From Alopecurus myosuroides (Eukaryota > Streptophyta > Magnoliopsida > Poales > Poaceae), in assembly GCA_028641055.1 (NCBI GenBank), contig JAPCYS010001431.1:421567-485566 (forward strand): a stretch of DNA of 64,000 nucleotides. Reading direction: 5' to 3'. Shown here one piece after another: positions 11,721 through 26,700 of the stretch; the first letter of the stretch is position 1; each line of letters opens with the position of its first letter. The notes beneath the pieces are model-generated. The model did no database searches. It was not told the DNA's origin and was given only the letters and a program-made list of their open reading frames with translations. The position numbers were made by a program, and so were the translations under genes.

Positions 11721-11879
11721 TAAAATCCCCACCTTTTTGTTTGACGCGCTGGCAGGCAGGAGGCCCACCTGTCTGCTGTAGTGAGCGCCACGTGAGCGCC
11801 ACGCGGCCAGGGGCCCTCTGTCAGTGGCAGTGGCTAGCCATTGCAGAGTGAAAAACGTTTTTCAGCATTTTCTTTTTCA

Positions 11880-12560
11880 AATTAATTCCTTTTTATTCAC
11901 AGATTGGTCCCTGAATTTAAATTGCTAATAACTTTTATTTTACAAATCCAAATAATATAAATAAAATATGTTTGTTGAACCAAATTTAATTATCTATCCA
12001 TTTAAACCTTGTGTATTCTGTTTTGAATAATTCAAATGCATTCAAATTTCAAATTCAAACAATTCATTTAAAATTTAATTAATTGCATAACTATTTCATA
12101 CTTAATCCAAATAACATAAATAAAATATGTTTTCCATGCTATTTTGAAACACCTTTCCAAATATAAATTTTGTTTCATGATTTGAATAATTAAAATTGCT
12201 TAAATAATTTAAACCTTGTTTAAATCATTTAGATTTGCTAAATTCATAACTTGCTCAAATTAAATTGTTTTTGAACATATAAAATATGTTTTCAAACCAC
12301 AAAAACATAAACTTTTCAAATATGAATTTGGTTTAATGTTTTGAACAAGTAAAATTTCAAAATAAATTCATAGCTGAATTGAATTCAATTAAAACTTGTT
12401 TAATCTTGTCTAATTAATAATTTAATCATTGTAATTCCTTTTTCAATAATTGAAACATGTAATCCACTTAAAATTTTGTGTTCTTTTCAAATATGAATTT
12501 TGTTATTTGTTTTGAACAATTAAAATTGATGAAAACAACAAATGCTTGTGTAACCCCTTT
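11880..12560. repeat. AT-rich ~159-bp tandem repeat inside the LTR
   Basis: The motif AAAATATGTTT recurs at about 11963, 12122 and 12281, a 159-bp period, within AT-rich sequence full of AAATTCAAA and TTTAAA. A diverged fourth unit seems to follow. The related LTR at 62300-63050 has the same design on the opposite strand with the same period. Confidence 0.65.
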
Positions 12561-14736
12561 AAGGAACCAAAATTTCTTAACTTAATAACTAAAATTCCAA
12601 ACTTGGTAAACCTTATTTCAAAATTGTTCTATTGTTGTTATTTTTTCTGTTTTCCTCATCCATGCATCATACTAATCCACTTTCACCTGTGGTTAGTTGT
12701 AAAACAATTGTTTCAACCATAATCCATGGGCTTTTCATATGCAACTCAAATTGCATGTGGGTCCATTTAATCATGTTCTTACCATATCAATTAGTTTATT
12801 TTGGTGCATCAATTAAATGGTCATGCATCATCCCATGATTGTGCACTATGCCATGTTATTGATTGTTTGTCTCTCTGCGTTGTTTGTTTGCTTCTTCTCG
12901 GATAGACGACGACGTTGAGACAGACGAGCTTTACGACACCCCTTCTGAGGAGTTAGCCCAGTACCAGGCTACTGAGTTTGCAGGCAAGTATTCACTCACA
13001 TGAACCATGGTGTTCCTTTCAACATTGGATACCGATACTTTCCGTTGTCTATTCTGCTAGCCCTATGAATCGTTGCTTCTGTTACGAACCTATCACATTT
13101 TATCCTTAAACCTGATATAGCCTCACCTGCACCCATATAACCCCATTGCTTGTTGCCCGTGTCTTACTAGCATGCTTAGGGTTGTTTTTGCTCGAGTCTG
13201 TTACCCGTTACTTTCTGTTACTATATTTTCATTATGTTCTGGGGCTCGATGTTAAACAACAACCTGTTAGTTTTGAGGTAATAATAATTTGCTCATAAGG
13301 CACCGGCAGGAGGCCCGGCGTGGTTTTGAGGCCTGCTAGTGTCGACCCTAATTAGGAAAAGGGTCTTGTCTACTGATCCATGATGAGCGCACTAACCGCA
13401 TGTGGGAAGCGTGTATGGGCTCCCCCCTCAATTTGATTCGATTCGCATCTCGTCCAAATCGCCACACTTAGTTCGGGCTTTCCATTTGATGCACTCATAT
13501 GCAGGTACGAACCCGAGGCCAGGGTGGAACTTTTGTAGTCGGCATTTAGGCCGGCGTGGTCTTAGAGTGCTATGAGGGTCCCCTTTTCTTCGTGGGGCTC
13601 GATTAGCCGCGCACGCACAACACGTGGTGCTTTGGGCTTGATGCGAAGAAGAGTTGAGTTGTGTAGAGTGCCTCGCTTGGTGGGTTTGATTCCCGTCTGG
13701 CTGGATATTCTTACGTGTACGGCCAAATTGGTGCACCCCTGCAGGGATAAATCTTCTCGAGAAGCCGTGTTTTCCGCGGTTATGGTTGACTTGGTGAAAG
13801 TACTGGCTAACAAGTACTCAGAACAACTTACACCTAACTAAGGATAACTTGACTAGTAAATAGTCTCATTGACACAATAACTTGACCCATCATTAATCCA
13901 ACTGTGTGAGTTATCCTCGGATTGCTTCTTTGGATAAGGGGCGAGATCCAGGATGGGTTTGTTTGGAGTTAGTTATAGTTGGTTACGATACGCTATCTTA
14001 TCTTCTTTCTGTTAGTCGGAAGTGGTATCATGTTCTGTAGTTGGTTAGTGCAGCCAGCTGCTTCATCTTTTGTATCACCCTTTCTTCCGTTGAACCCAAA
14101 GCATCTGTGCTTGGTGTTGACGGGTTACACTTTGGTGAACTGTGAGTCTTGCTTGCCAGTACGTTTATGTACTGACCCCTTTGGGGATGTGGTTTCCGCA
14201 GACTACGCTTACGAGGATCCCCGTGACGGCTACTACGTGGAGTTTGACGAGGCTGCTGACGAGTAGATAGCGGACCCAGGCAGGATCCGAGACATCATGG
14301 ATGGGCTCCGTCTTTTCATTTCCGGCTTCTTAAGCCTATTTGGATTTTGTCTGTACTCAGACCCTTTGAATGCTTCCGCTGAGATGTAATGATGATATGT
14401 TGGGACATGTGTCCTCTGGATGATTGTATTTGCTATCTCTGCTCTAGTGAGAGCTATTTGCAACTTATTTCTATTTATTTGTGTCTTAGAGATCTGTTGT
14501 GCTATCATTTTGTTAAACGCCGTTGACGTACCATGTGTGTATGGTATGAAGTACGTCAATGGTAGTATCCTAATTTCTATGGGATGGTTTACGTAGACGA
14601 TGAACAGTAGGGGTTGGTTGTCACACATACGTGTGTTGGCCTACTCGTAAGAGATGCGGGTGCCGGTAAGCCCCGTAATCCAATCAACTACTGTTCAACG
14701 GAACTGCGAGTATCCTCTAGAAGTCCGGGTGCGACA

Positions 14737-17700
14737 AGCGGGGCTAGGGTTTCACCGGAGAGGGGCTCCGGAGCGTCTGAATCCCACCAATTCCCATGGC
14801 ATGCCATACGATGTGTGTTAGAGTGTGTCGTGTGTCTTGAATTCCAAAGATACCATCACACCCTGTGTTATGGCCTTACCGGCGTCGGATTCCCTCTTGC
14901 GGGTTCCAGGACTCCTCACACCCGAAAACTCCCGGATCTGACGGAACGGGGGGAACCTTTCCAATAAGTGGGGCCTACCATTGTCTTGGGTGTTCCTTGG
15001 GCATAACATGACACAACCAAGCAACTAGTTCCACTTTTCTACCCCCTTCCCGCTCACGTAGAGGGGCCAGGATGGCAGTTCCGTCTTTTTCTACAACGGG
15101 GCTAGGGTTTCACCGGAGAGGGGCTCCGGAGCGTCAGAATCCCACCAAGTCCCATGGTATGCCATACCATGTGTGTTAGAGTGTTCCATGTGTCTTGGAT
15201 GCCAAAGATACCATCACTCCCTGTGTTATGGACTCACCAGCGTCGGATTCCCTCTTCCGGGTTCCACGACTGCTCACACACCCCGAAAGTCTCGGATCTG
15301 ACGGAACGGGGGAACCTTGACAATAGGTGGTCCCTACCATTGTCTTGGGTGTTCCTTGGGCCTAACATGACACAACCAAGCAACTAGTCACACTTTTGTA
15401 CCCCCTTCCGGCTCACGTAGTAGGGCGAGGACGACAGTTCCATCTTTTTCTACAGCGGGGCTAGGGTTTCACCGGAGAGGGGCTCCGGAGCGTCTGAATC
15501 CCACCAATTCCCAAGGAATACCATACGATGTGTGTTAGAGTGTGTCGTGTGTCTTGGATTCCAAAGATACCATCACACCATGTGGTATGGCCTCACCGGC
15601 GTCGGATTCCCTCTTCCGGGTCCCAGGACTACTCACACAGCCTGAAACTCCCGGGTCTTACGGAACGGGGGGAACCTTGCCCATAGGTGGGCCATACCAT
15701 TGTATTGGGTGTTCCTTGGGCCTAACATGACACAACCAAGCAACTAGTCCCCCTTTTCTACCCCCTTCTGGCTCACGTAGAGGGGACAGGACGGCAGTTT
15801 TGTCTTTTTCTACAACAGGGCTAGGGTTTCACCGGAGAGGGCTCCGGAGCGTCTGAATCCCACCAATTCCCATGGTATGCCATACCATGTGTGTTACAGT
15901 GTTCCATGTGTCTTGGATGCTAAAGATACCATCACTCCCTGTGTTATGGCCTCACCGGCGTCGCATTCCCTCTTCCGGGTTCGAGGACTGCTCACACCCC
16001 GAAACTCCCGGATCATACGGAACGGGGGGAACCTTGCCCATAGGTAGGCCATACCATTGTCTTGGGTGTTCCTTGGGCCTAACATGACAAAACAAGCAAC
16101 TAGTTCCATTTTGCTACCCCCTTCCCGCTCACGTAGAGGGGCCAGGACGGCAGTTCCGTCTTTTTCTACAGCGGGGCTAGGGTTTCACCGGAGAGGGGCT
16201 CCGGAGCGTCAGAATCCCACCAAGTCCCATGGTATGCCATACCATGTGTGTTAGAGTGTTCCATGTGTCTTTTATGCCAAATATACCATCACTCCCTGTG
16301 CTATGGCCGCACCGGCGTCGGATTCCCTCTTCCAGGTTCCACGACTGCTCACACACCCCGAAAGTCCTGGATCTGACGGAACGGGGGGAACCTTGACAAT
16401 AGGTGGGCCCTACCATTTTCTTGGGTGTTCCTTGGGACTCAAATGACACAACCAAGCAACTAGTTCCACTTTGCTACCCCCTTCCGGCTCACGTAGTGGG
16501 GCCAGGACGACAGTTCCGTCTTTTTCTACAGCGGGGCTAGGGTTTCACCGGAGAGGGGCTCCGGAGCGTCTGAATCCCACCAATTCCCATGGCATGCCAT
16601 ATGATGTGTGTTAGAGTGTGCTGTGTGTCTTGGATTCCAAAGATACCATCACACCCTGTGTTATGGCCTCACCGGCGTCGGATTCCCTCTTCCGGGTTCC
16701 AGGACTACTCACACAGCCCGAAACTCCCGGGTCTTACGGAACGGGGGGAACCTTGCCCATAGGTGGGCCATACCATTGTCTTGGAAGTTCCTTGGGCCTA
16801 ACATTACACAACCAAGAAACTAGTGCCACTTTGCTACCCCCTTCCGGCTCACGTAGAGGGGCCAGGACGGCAGTTCTGTCTTTTTTCTACAACAGGGCTA
16901 GGGTTTCACCGGAGAGGGGCTCCGGAGCGTCTGAATCCCACCAATTCCCATGGTATTCCATACCATGTGTGTTAGAGTGTTCCATGTGTCTTGGATGCCA
17001 AAGATACCATCACTCCCTGTGTTATGGCCTCACCGGCGTCGCATTCCCTCTTCCGGGTTCGAGGACTGCTCACACCCTGAAACTCCTGGATCTTACGGAA
17101 CGGGGGGAACCTTGCCCATAGGTGGGCCATACCATTGTCTTGGGTGTTCCTTAGGCCTAACATGACACAAACAAGCAACTAGTTCCACTTTGCTACCCCC
17201 TTCCCGCTCACGTAGAGGGGCCAGGACGGCAGTTCCGTCTTTTTCTACATCGGGGCTAGGGTTTCACAGGAGAGGGGCTCCGGAGCATCAGAATCCCACC
17301 AAGTCCCATGTTATGCCATACCATGTGTGTTAGAGTGTTCCATGTGTCTTTTATGCCAAAGATACCATCACTCCCTGTGTTATGCCCTCACCGGCGTCGG
17401 ATTCCCTCTTCCGGGTTCCACGACTCCTCACACACCTCGAAACTCCCAGATCTGACGGAACGCGGGGAACCTTGACAATAGGTGGGCCCTAACATTGTCT
17501 TGGATGTTCCTTGGGACTAAAATGACACAACCAAGCAACTAGTTCCACTTTGCTACCCCCTTCCGGCTCACGTAGTGGGGCCAGGACGGCAGTTTCGTCT
17601 TTTTCTACAGCGGGGCTAGGGTTTCACCGGAGAGGGCCTCCGGAGCGTCAGAATCCCACCAAGTCCCATGGTATGCCATACCATGTGCGTTAGAATGTTC

Positions 17701-20700
17701 CATGTGTCTTGGATTCCAAATATACCATCACTCCCTGTGTTATGGCCTCACCAGCGTCGGATTCCCTCTTCCGCGTTCCACGACTGCTCACACACCCCGA
17801 AAGTCCCGGATCTGACGGAACGGGGGGAACCTTGACAATAGGTGGGCCCTACCATTGTCTTGGGTGTTCCTTGGGACTAAAATGACACAACCAAGAAACT
17901 AGTTCCACTTTGCTACCCCCTTCCGGCTCACGTAGTGGGGCCAGGACGACAGTTCCGTCTTTTTCTACAGCAGGGCTAGGGTTTCACCGGAGAGGGGCTC
18001 CGGAGCGTAATAATCCCACCAAGTCCCATGGTATGCCATACCATGTGCGTTAGAGTGTTCCATGTGTCTTGGATGCCAAATATACCATCACTCCGTGTGT
18101 TATGGCCTCACAGGCATCGGATTCCCTCTTCCGGGTTCCACGACTGCTCACACACCCCGAAAGTCCCGGATCTGACGGAACAGGGGGAACCTTGACAATA
18201 GGTGGGCCCTACCATTGTATTGGTGTTCCTTGTGACTCAAATGACACAACCAAGCAACTAGTTCCACTTTGCTACCCCCTTCCGGCTCACATAGTGGGGC
18301 CAGGACGACAGTTCCGTCTTTTTCTACAGCGGGGCTAGGGTTTCACCCGAGAGGGGCTCCGGAGCGTCCGAATCCCACCAAGTCCCATGGTATTCCATAC
18401 CATGTGTGTTAGAGTTTTCCATGTGTCTTGGATGCCAAAGATCCTATCAGTCCCTGTGTTATGGCCTCACCGGCGTCGGATTCCCTCTTACGGGTTCCAC
18501 GATTTCTCACACACCCCGAAACTCCCGGATCTGACGGAACGGGGGGAACCTTGCCAATGGGTGGGCCCTACCATTGTATTGGGTGTTCCTTGGGCCTAAC
18601 ATGACAGAACCAAGCAACTAGTCCCACTTTCCTACCCCCTTCCGGCTCACGCAGAGGGGCCAGGACGGCAGTTTTGTCTTTTTCTACAACGGGGCTAGGG
18701 TTTCACCGGAGAGGGGCTCCGGAGCGTCTGAATCCCACAATTCCCATGGTATGCCATACCATGTGTGTTATAGTGTTCCATGTGTCTTGGATGACAAATA
18801 TACCATCACTCCCTGTGTTATGGCCTCACCGGCATCGGATTCCCTCTTCCGGGTTCGAGGACTGCTCACACCCCGAAACTCCCGGATCTTACAGAACGGG
18901 GGGAACCTTGACCATAGGTGGGCCATACCATTGTCTTGGGTGTTCCTTGGGACTAACATGACATAACTAAGCAAGTAGTTCGACTTTGCTACCCCCTTCC
19001 CGCTCACGTAGAGGGACCAGGACGGCAGTTTTGTCTTTTTCTACAGCTGGGCTAGGGTTTCACCGGAGAGGGGCTCCGGAGCGTCAGAATCCCACCAAGT
19101 ACCATGTTATGCCATAAAATGTGAGTTAGAGTGTTCCATGCGTCTTGGATGCCAAATATACCATCACTCCCTGTGTTATGGCCTCACCGGCGTCGGATTC
19201 CCTCTTCCGGGTTCAAGGACTGCTCACACATCCCGAAACTCCCGGATCTGACGGAACGCGGGGAACCTTGACAATAGGTGGGCCCTACCATTGTCTTGTG
19301 TGTTCCTTGGGACTCAAATGACACAACCAAGCAACTAGTTCCACTTTGCTACCCCCTTCCGGCTCACGTAGTGGTTCCAGGACGACAGTTCCGTCTTTTT
19401 CTACAGCGGGGCTAGGGTTTCACCGGAGAGGGGCTCCGGAGCGTAATAATCCCACCAAGTCCCATGGTATGCCATACCATGTGCGTTAGAGTGTGCTGTG
19501 TGTATTGGATTCAAAAGATACCATCACACCCTGTGTTATGGCCTCACCGGCGCCGGATTCCCTCTTCCGGGTTCTAAGACTCCTCACCCCCCTAAACTCC
19601 CGGATCTGACGGAACGGGGGGAACCTTTCCAATAGGTGGGCCCTACCATTGTCTTGGGTGTTCCTTGGGCCTAACATTACCCAACCAAGCAACTAGTTCT
19701 ACTTTGCTACCCCCTTCCCTCTCACGTAGAGGGGCCAGGACGGCAGTTCCGTCTTTTTCTACAGCGGGGCTAGGGTTTCACCGGAGAGGGGCTCCGGAGA
19801 GTCAGAATCCCACCAAGTCCCATGGTATGCCATACCATGTGTGTTAGAGTGTTCCATGTGTCTTGGATGCCAAAGATCCCATCACTCCCTGTGTTATGGC
19901 CTCACCGGCGTCGGATTCCCTCTTACGGGTTCCACGACTGCTCACAGACCCCAAAACTCCCGGATCTGACGGAACGGGGGCAACCTTGCCAATAGGTGGG
20001 CCCTACCATTGTCTTGGGTGTTCCTTGGGCCTAACATGACACAAACAAGCAACTATTTCCACTTTTCTACCCCCTTCCGGCTCACGTAGTGGGGCCAGGA
20101 CGACAGTTCCGTCTTTTTCTACAGCGGGGCTAGGGTTTCACCGGAGAGGGGCTCCGGAGCGTCAGAATCCCACCAAGTCCCATGGTATTCCATACCATGT
20201 GTGTTAGAGTGTGCCATGTGTCTTGGATGCCAAAGATCCTATCAGTCCCTGTGTTATGGCCTCACCGGCGTCGGATTCCCTCTTACGGGTTCCACGACTG
20301 CTCACACACCCCGAAACTCCCGGATCTGACGGAACGGGGGGAACCTTGCCAATGGGTGGGCCCTACCATTGTCTTGGGTGTTCCTTGGGCCTAACATGAC
20401 AGAACCAAGCAACTAGTACCACTTTGCTACCCCTTCCGGCTCACGCGGAGGGGCCAGGACGACAGTTCTGTCTTTTTCTACAACGGGGCTAGGGTTTCAC
20501 CGGAGAGGGGCTCCGGAGCGTCTGAATCCCACCAATTCCCATGGTATGCCATACCATGTGTGTTAGAGTGTTCCATGTGTCTTGGATGACAAATATACCA
20601 TCACTCCCTGTGTTATGGCCTTACCGGCATCCGATTCCCTCTTCCGGGTTCGAGGACTGCTCACACATCCCGAAACTCCCGGATCTGACGGAACGCGGGG

Positions 20701-23700
20701 AACCTTGACAATAGGTGGTCCCTACGATTGTCTTTTGTGTTCCTTGGGACTCAAATGACACAAACAAGCAACTAGTTCCACTTTGCTATCCCCTTCCGGC
20801 TCACGTAGTGGGGCCAGGATGACAGTTCCGTCTTTTTCTACAGCGGGGCTAGGGTTTCACCGGAGAGGGGCTCCGGAGCATCTAAATACCACCAATTCCC
20901 ATGGCATGCCATATAATATGTGTTAGAGTGTTCTGTGTGTATTGGATTCAAAATATACCATCACACCCTGTGTTATGGCCTCACCGGCGCCGGATTCCCT
21001 CTTCCGGGTTCTAAGACTCCTCACACCCCAAAACTCCCGGATCTGACGGAACGGGGGGAACCTTTCCAATAGGTGGGCCCTACCATTGTCTTGGGTGTTC
21101 CTTGGGCCTAACATTACACAACCAAGCAACTAGTTCCACTTTGCTACCCCCTTCCCGCTCACGTAGAGGGGCCAGGACGGCAGTTCCATCTTTTTCTACA
21201 GCGGGGCTAGGGTTTAACCGGAGAGGGGCTCCGGAGCGTCGGAATCCCACCAAGTCCCATGGTATGCCATACCATGTGTGTTAGAGTGTTCCATGTGTCT
21301 TGGATGCCAAAGATCCCATCACTCCCTGTGTTATGGCCTCACCGGCGTCGGATTCCCTCTTACGGGTTCCACGACTGCTCACACACCCCAAAACTCCCGG
21401 ATCTGACGGAACGGGGGGAACCTTGCCAATAGGTGGGCCCTACCATTGTCTTGGGTGTTCCTTGGGCCTAACATGACACAACCAAGCAACTAGTTCCACT
21501 TTTCTACCCCCTTCCGGCTCACGTAGAGGGCCCAGGACGGCAGTTCTGTCTTTTTCTACAACGGGGCTAGGGTTTCACCGGAGAGGGGCTCCGGAGCGTC
21601 TGAATCCCACCAATTCACATGGTATGCCATACCATGTGTCTTAGAGTGTTCCATGTGTCTTGCATGCCAAAGATACCATCACTCCCTGTGTCATGGCCTC
21701 ACCGGCATCGGATTCCCTCTTCTGGGTTCGAGGACTGCTCACACCCCGAAACTCCCGGATCTTACAGAACGGGGAGAACCTTGCCCATAGGTGGGCCATA
21801 CCATTGTCTCTGGTGTTCCTTGGTCCTAACATGACACAACTAAGCAACTAGTTCAACTTTGCTACCCCCTTCCCGCTCACGTAGAGGGACCAGGACGGCA
21901 GTTCCCTCTTTTTCTACATCGGGGCTAGGGTTTCACCGGAGAGGGGGTCCGGAGCGTCAAAATCCCACCAAGTCCCATGGTATGCCATAACATGTGAGTT
22001 AGAGTGTTCCATGTGTCTTGGATGCCAAATATACCATCACTCCCTGTGTTATGGCCTCACCGGCGTCGGATTCCCTCTTCCGGGTTCAAGGACTACTCAC
22101 AAATCCCGAAACTCCCGGATCTGACGGAACGCGGGGAACCTTGACAATAGATGGGCCCTACCATTGTCTTGTGTGTTCCTTGGAACTCAAATGACACAAC
22201 CAAGCATCTAGTTCCACTTTGCTACCCCCTTCCGGCTCACGTAGTGGGGCCAGGACGACAGTTCCGTCTTTTTCTACAGCGGGGCTAGGGTTTCACCGGA
22301 GAGGGGCTCCGGAGCGTCAGAATCCCACCAAGTCCCATGGTATTCCATACCCTGTGTGTTAGAGTGTGCCATGTGTCTTTGATGCCAAAGATCCTATCAG
22401 TACCTGTGTTATGGCCTCACCGGCGTCGGATTCCCTCTTACGGGTTCCACGACTGCTCACCCACCCCGAAACTCCCGGATCTGACCGAACGGGGGGAACC
22501 TTGCCAATGGGTGGGCCCTACCATTGTCTTGGGTGTTCCTTGGGCCTAAAATGACAGAACCAAGCAACTAGTCCCACTTTGCTACCCCCTTCCGGCTCAC
22601 GCAGAGGGTCCAGGACGGCAGTTCTGTCTTTTTCTACAACGGGGCTAGGGTTTCACCGGAGAGGGGCTCCGGAGCGTCTGAATCCCACCAATTCCCATGG
22701 TATGCCATACCATGTGTGTTAGAGTGTTCCATGTGTCTTGGATGCCAAAGATACAATCACTCCCTGTGTTATGGCCTCACCGGCATCGGATTCCCTCTTC
22801 CGGGTTCGAGGACTGCTCACACCCCGAAACTCCCGGATCTTACAGAACGGGGGGAACCTTGCCCATAGGTGGGCCATACCATTGTCTTGGGTGTTCCTTG
22901 GGCCTAAAATGACACAACTAAGCAACTAGTTCGACTTTGCTACCCCCTTCCCGCTCATGTAGAGGGACCAGGATGGCAGTTCCGTCTTTTTCTACAGCGG
23001 GGCTAGGGTTTCACCGGAGAGGGGCTCCGGAGCGTCAGAATCCTACCAAGTCCCATGGTATGCCATAAAATGTGAGTTAGAGTGTTCCATGTGTCTTGGA
23101 TGCCAAATATACCATCACTCCCTGTGTTATGGCCTCACCGGCGTCGGATTCCCTCTTACGGGTTCCACGAGTGCTCACACACCCCAAAACTCCCGGATCT
23201 GACGGAACGGGGGGAACCTTGCTAATAGGTGGGCCCTAACATTGTCTTGGGTGTTCCTTGGGCCTAACATGACACAACCAAGCAACTAGTTCCACTTTTC
23301 TACCCCCTTCCGGCTCACGTAGAGGGCCCAGGACGGCAGTTCTGTCTTTTTCTACAACGGGGCTAGGGTTTCACCAGAGAGGGGCTCCGAAGCGTCTGAA
23401 TCCCACCAATTCCCATGGTATGCCATACCATGTGTGTTATAGTGTTCCATGTGTATTGGATGCCAAAGATACCATCACTCCCTTTGTTATGGCCTCACCG
23501 GCGTCAGATTCCCTCTTCCGGTTTCCAGGACTGCTCACACACCCCGAAACTCCCGGATCTGACGGAACGCGGGGAACCTTGCCAATAGGTGGGCCCTACC
23601 ATTATGTTGGGTGTTCCTTGGGCCTAACTTGACACAACCAAGCAACTAGTTCCACTTTTCTACCCCCTTCCGGCTCACGTAAAGGGGCCAGGACGGCAGT

Positions 23701-26700
23701 TCCGTTTTTTTTCCTACAACGGGGCTAGGGTTTCACCGGATAGGGGCTCCGGAGCGTCTGAATCCCAACAAGTCCAATGGTATTCCAAACCATATGTTTT
23801 AGAGTGTTCCCTGTGTCTTGGATGCCAAAGATACCATCACTCCCTGTGTTATGGCCTCCGGCGTCGGATTCCCTATTCGGGGTTCCACGACTGCTCACAC
23901 ACCCCGAAACTCTCGGATCTGACGGAACGCGGGGAACCTTGCCAATATGTGGGTCCTACCATTGTCCTGGGTGTTTCTTGTTCCTAAAATGACACAACCA
24001 AGCAACTAGTTCTACTTTTCTACCCCTTCCGGTTCACGTAGAGGTGCCAGGACGGCAGTTTCGTCTTTTTCTACAGCGGGGCTAGGGTTTTACCGGAGAG
24101 GGGCTCCGGAGCGTCTGAATCCCACCAATTCCCATGGTATTACATACCATGTGTGTTAGAGTGTTCCATGTGTCTTGGATGCCAAAGATACCATCACTCC
24201 CTGTGTTATGGCCTCACCGGCGTCGCATTCCCTCTTCCGGGTTCGAGGACTGCTCACACCCCGAAACTCCCGGATCATACGGAACGGGGGGAACCTTGCC
24301 CATAGGTGGGCCATACCATTGTCTTGGGTGTTCCTTGGGCCTAACATGACACAACCAAGCAACTAGTTCCACTTTGCTACCCCCTTCCCGCTCACGTAGA
24401 GGGGCCAGGACGGCAGTTCCGTCTTTTTGTACAGCGGGGCTAGGGTTCCACCGGAGAGGGGCTCCGGAGCATCAAAATCCCACCAAGTCCCATGGTATGC
24501 CATACCATGTGTGTTATAGTGTTCCATGTGTCTTGGATTCCATAGATACCATCACTCCCTGTGTTATGCCCTCACAGGCGTCGGATTCCCTCTTCCGGGT
24601 TCCACGACTGCTCACACACCCCGAAAGTCCCGGATCTGACGGAACGGGGGGAAAATTGAAAATAGGTGGGCCCTACAATTGTCTTGGGTGTTCCTTGGGA
24701 CTCAAATGACACAACCAAGCAACTAGTTCCACTTTGCTACCCCCTTCCGGCTCACGTAGTGGGGCCAGGATGGCAGTTCCATGTTTTTCTACAGCGGGGC
24801 TAGGGTTTCACCGGAGAGGGCCTCCGGAGCGTCAGAATCCCACCAAGTCCCTTGGTATGCCATACCATGTGTGTTAGAGTGTACCATGTGTCTTGGATGC
24901 CAAAGATACCATCAATCCCTGTGTTATGGCCTCAACGTCGTCGGATTCCCTCTTCCAGGTTCCAGGACTGCTCACACACCCCGAAACTCCCGGATCTGAC
25001 GGAACGCGGGGAACCTTGACAATAGGTGGGCCCTACCATTGTATTGGGTGTTCCTTGGGACTAAAATGACACAACCAAACAACTAGTTCCACTTTGCTAC
25101 CCCCTTCCGGCTCACGTAGTGGGGCCAGGACTGCAGTTTCGTCTTTTTCTACAGAGGGGCTAGGGTTTCACCGGAGAGGGGCTCCGGAGCGTAAGAATCC
25201 CACCAAGTCCCATGTTATTGTATACCATGTGCGTTAGAGTGTTCCATGTGTCTTGGATGCCAAAGATACAATCACTCCCTGTGTTATGGCCACACCGGCG
25301 TCGGATTCCGTCTTCCGGGTTCCACGACTGCTCACACACCCCGAAAGTCCCGGATCTGACGGAACGGGGGGAACCTTGACAATAGGAGGGCCCTTACATT
25401 GTCTTGGGTGTTCCTTGGGACTCAAATGACACAACCAAGCAACTAGTTCCGCTTTGCTACCCCCTTCCGGCTCACGTAGTGGGGCCAGGACGACAGTTCC
25501 ATCTTTTTCTACAGCGGGGCTAGGGTTTCACCGGAGAGGGGCTCCGGAGCGTCTGAATCCTACCAATTCCCATGGCATGCCATACGATGTGTGTTAGAGT
25601 GTGCCGTGTGTCTTGGATTCCAAATATACCATCACACACTGTGTTATGGCCTCACCGGCGTCGGATTCCCTATTCCGGGTTCCACGACAGCTCACACACC
25701 CCGAAATTCTCGGATCTGACGGAACGCGGGGAACCTTGCCAATATGTGGGTCCTACCATTTTACTGGGTGTTTCTTGTGCCTAAAATGACACAACCAAGC
25801 AACTAGTTCTACTTTTCTACCCCTTCCGGTTCACATAGAGGTGCCAGGACGGCAGTTCCTTCTTTTTCTACACCGGGGCTAGGGTTTTACCGGAAAGGGG
25901 CTCCGGAGCATCTGAATCCCACCAATTCCCATGTTATTCCATACCATGTGTGTTAGAGTGTTCCATGTGTCTTGGATGCCAAAGATACCATCACTCCCTG
26001 TGTTATGGCCTCACCGGCGTCGCATTCCCTCTTCCGGGTTCGAGGACTGCTCACACCCCGAAACACCCGGATCTTACGGAACGGGGGAACCTTGCCCATA
26101 GGTGGGCCATACCATTGTCTTGGGTGTTACTTGGACCTAACATGACACAACCAAGCAACTAGTTCCACATTGATACCCCCTTCCCGCTCACGTAGAGGGG
26201 CCAGGACGGCAGTTCCGTCTTTTTCAACAGCGGGGCTAGGGTTTCACCGGAGAGGGGCTCCGGAGCATCAGAATCCCACCAAGTCCCATGGTATGCCATA
26301 CCATGTGTGTTAGAGTGTTACATGTGTCTTGGATGACAAAGATACCATCACTCCCTATGTTATGCCCTCACCGGCGTCGGATTCCCTCTTCCGGGTTCCA
26401 CGACTGCTCACACACCCCGAAAGTCCCGGATCTGACGGAACGAGGGGAACATTGACAATACGTGGGCCCTACCATTGTCTTGGGTGTTCCTTGGGACTCA
26501 AATTACACAACCAAGCAACTAGTTCCACTTTTCTACCCCCTTCCGGCTCACATAGTGGGGCCAGGAAGGCAGTTCCGTGTTTTTCTACAGCGGGGCTAGG
26601 GTTTCACCGGAGTGGGCCTCCAGAGCGTCAGAATCCCACCAAGTCCCATGGGTATGACATACCATGTGTGTTAGAGTGTTCCATGTGTCTTTGATGCCAA

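Larger units (their letters stand above)
2436..14736 (+). mobile_element. Tekay/Del-type Ty3-gypsy chromovirus, long LTRs
   Basis: The order is 5' LTR (right-hand part only), tRNA-iMet-type PBS, leader with an extra ORF, gag, protease-RT-RNase H-integrase, chromodomain, polypurine tract and a complete 4.57-kb 3' LTR. The RT-RNase H-integrase order with a C-terminal chromodomain places it among the chromoviruses. The extra upstream ORF and long LTRs fit the Tekay/Del branch (rice RIRE3/RIRE8-type elements, from memory). The left part of the 5' LTR was cut off by the CRM-like insertion ending at 2435. The element sits in satellite DNA; its right flank AGCGG (14737-14741) is the expected satellite sequence. 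By eye the two LTR copies differ over their shared 1.79 kb by about 14 substitutions and 7 small indels, so the insertion is fairly recent. Confidence 0.9.
10164..14736 (+). repeat. 3' LTR of the Tekay-type element (4573 bp)
   Basis: It starts TGTAACATCCC and ends GTGCGACA. U3 is AT-rich with internal repeats (10380-10790), followed by a GC-rich promoter (TATATAG at 11115), a GC-rich presumed transcribed region, a tRNA-like segment (11658-11720), an AT-rich tandem region (11880-12560) and a right part (12939-14736) shared with the 5' LTR. The length is near the upper end for plant LTRs. The ORFs on either strand are short and non-homologous to anything I recognise. Confidence 0.9.
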
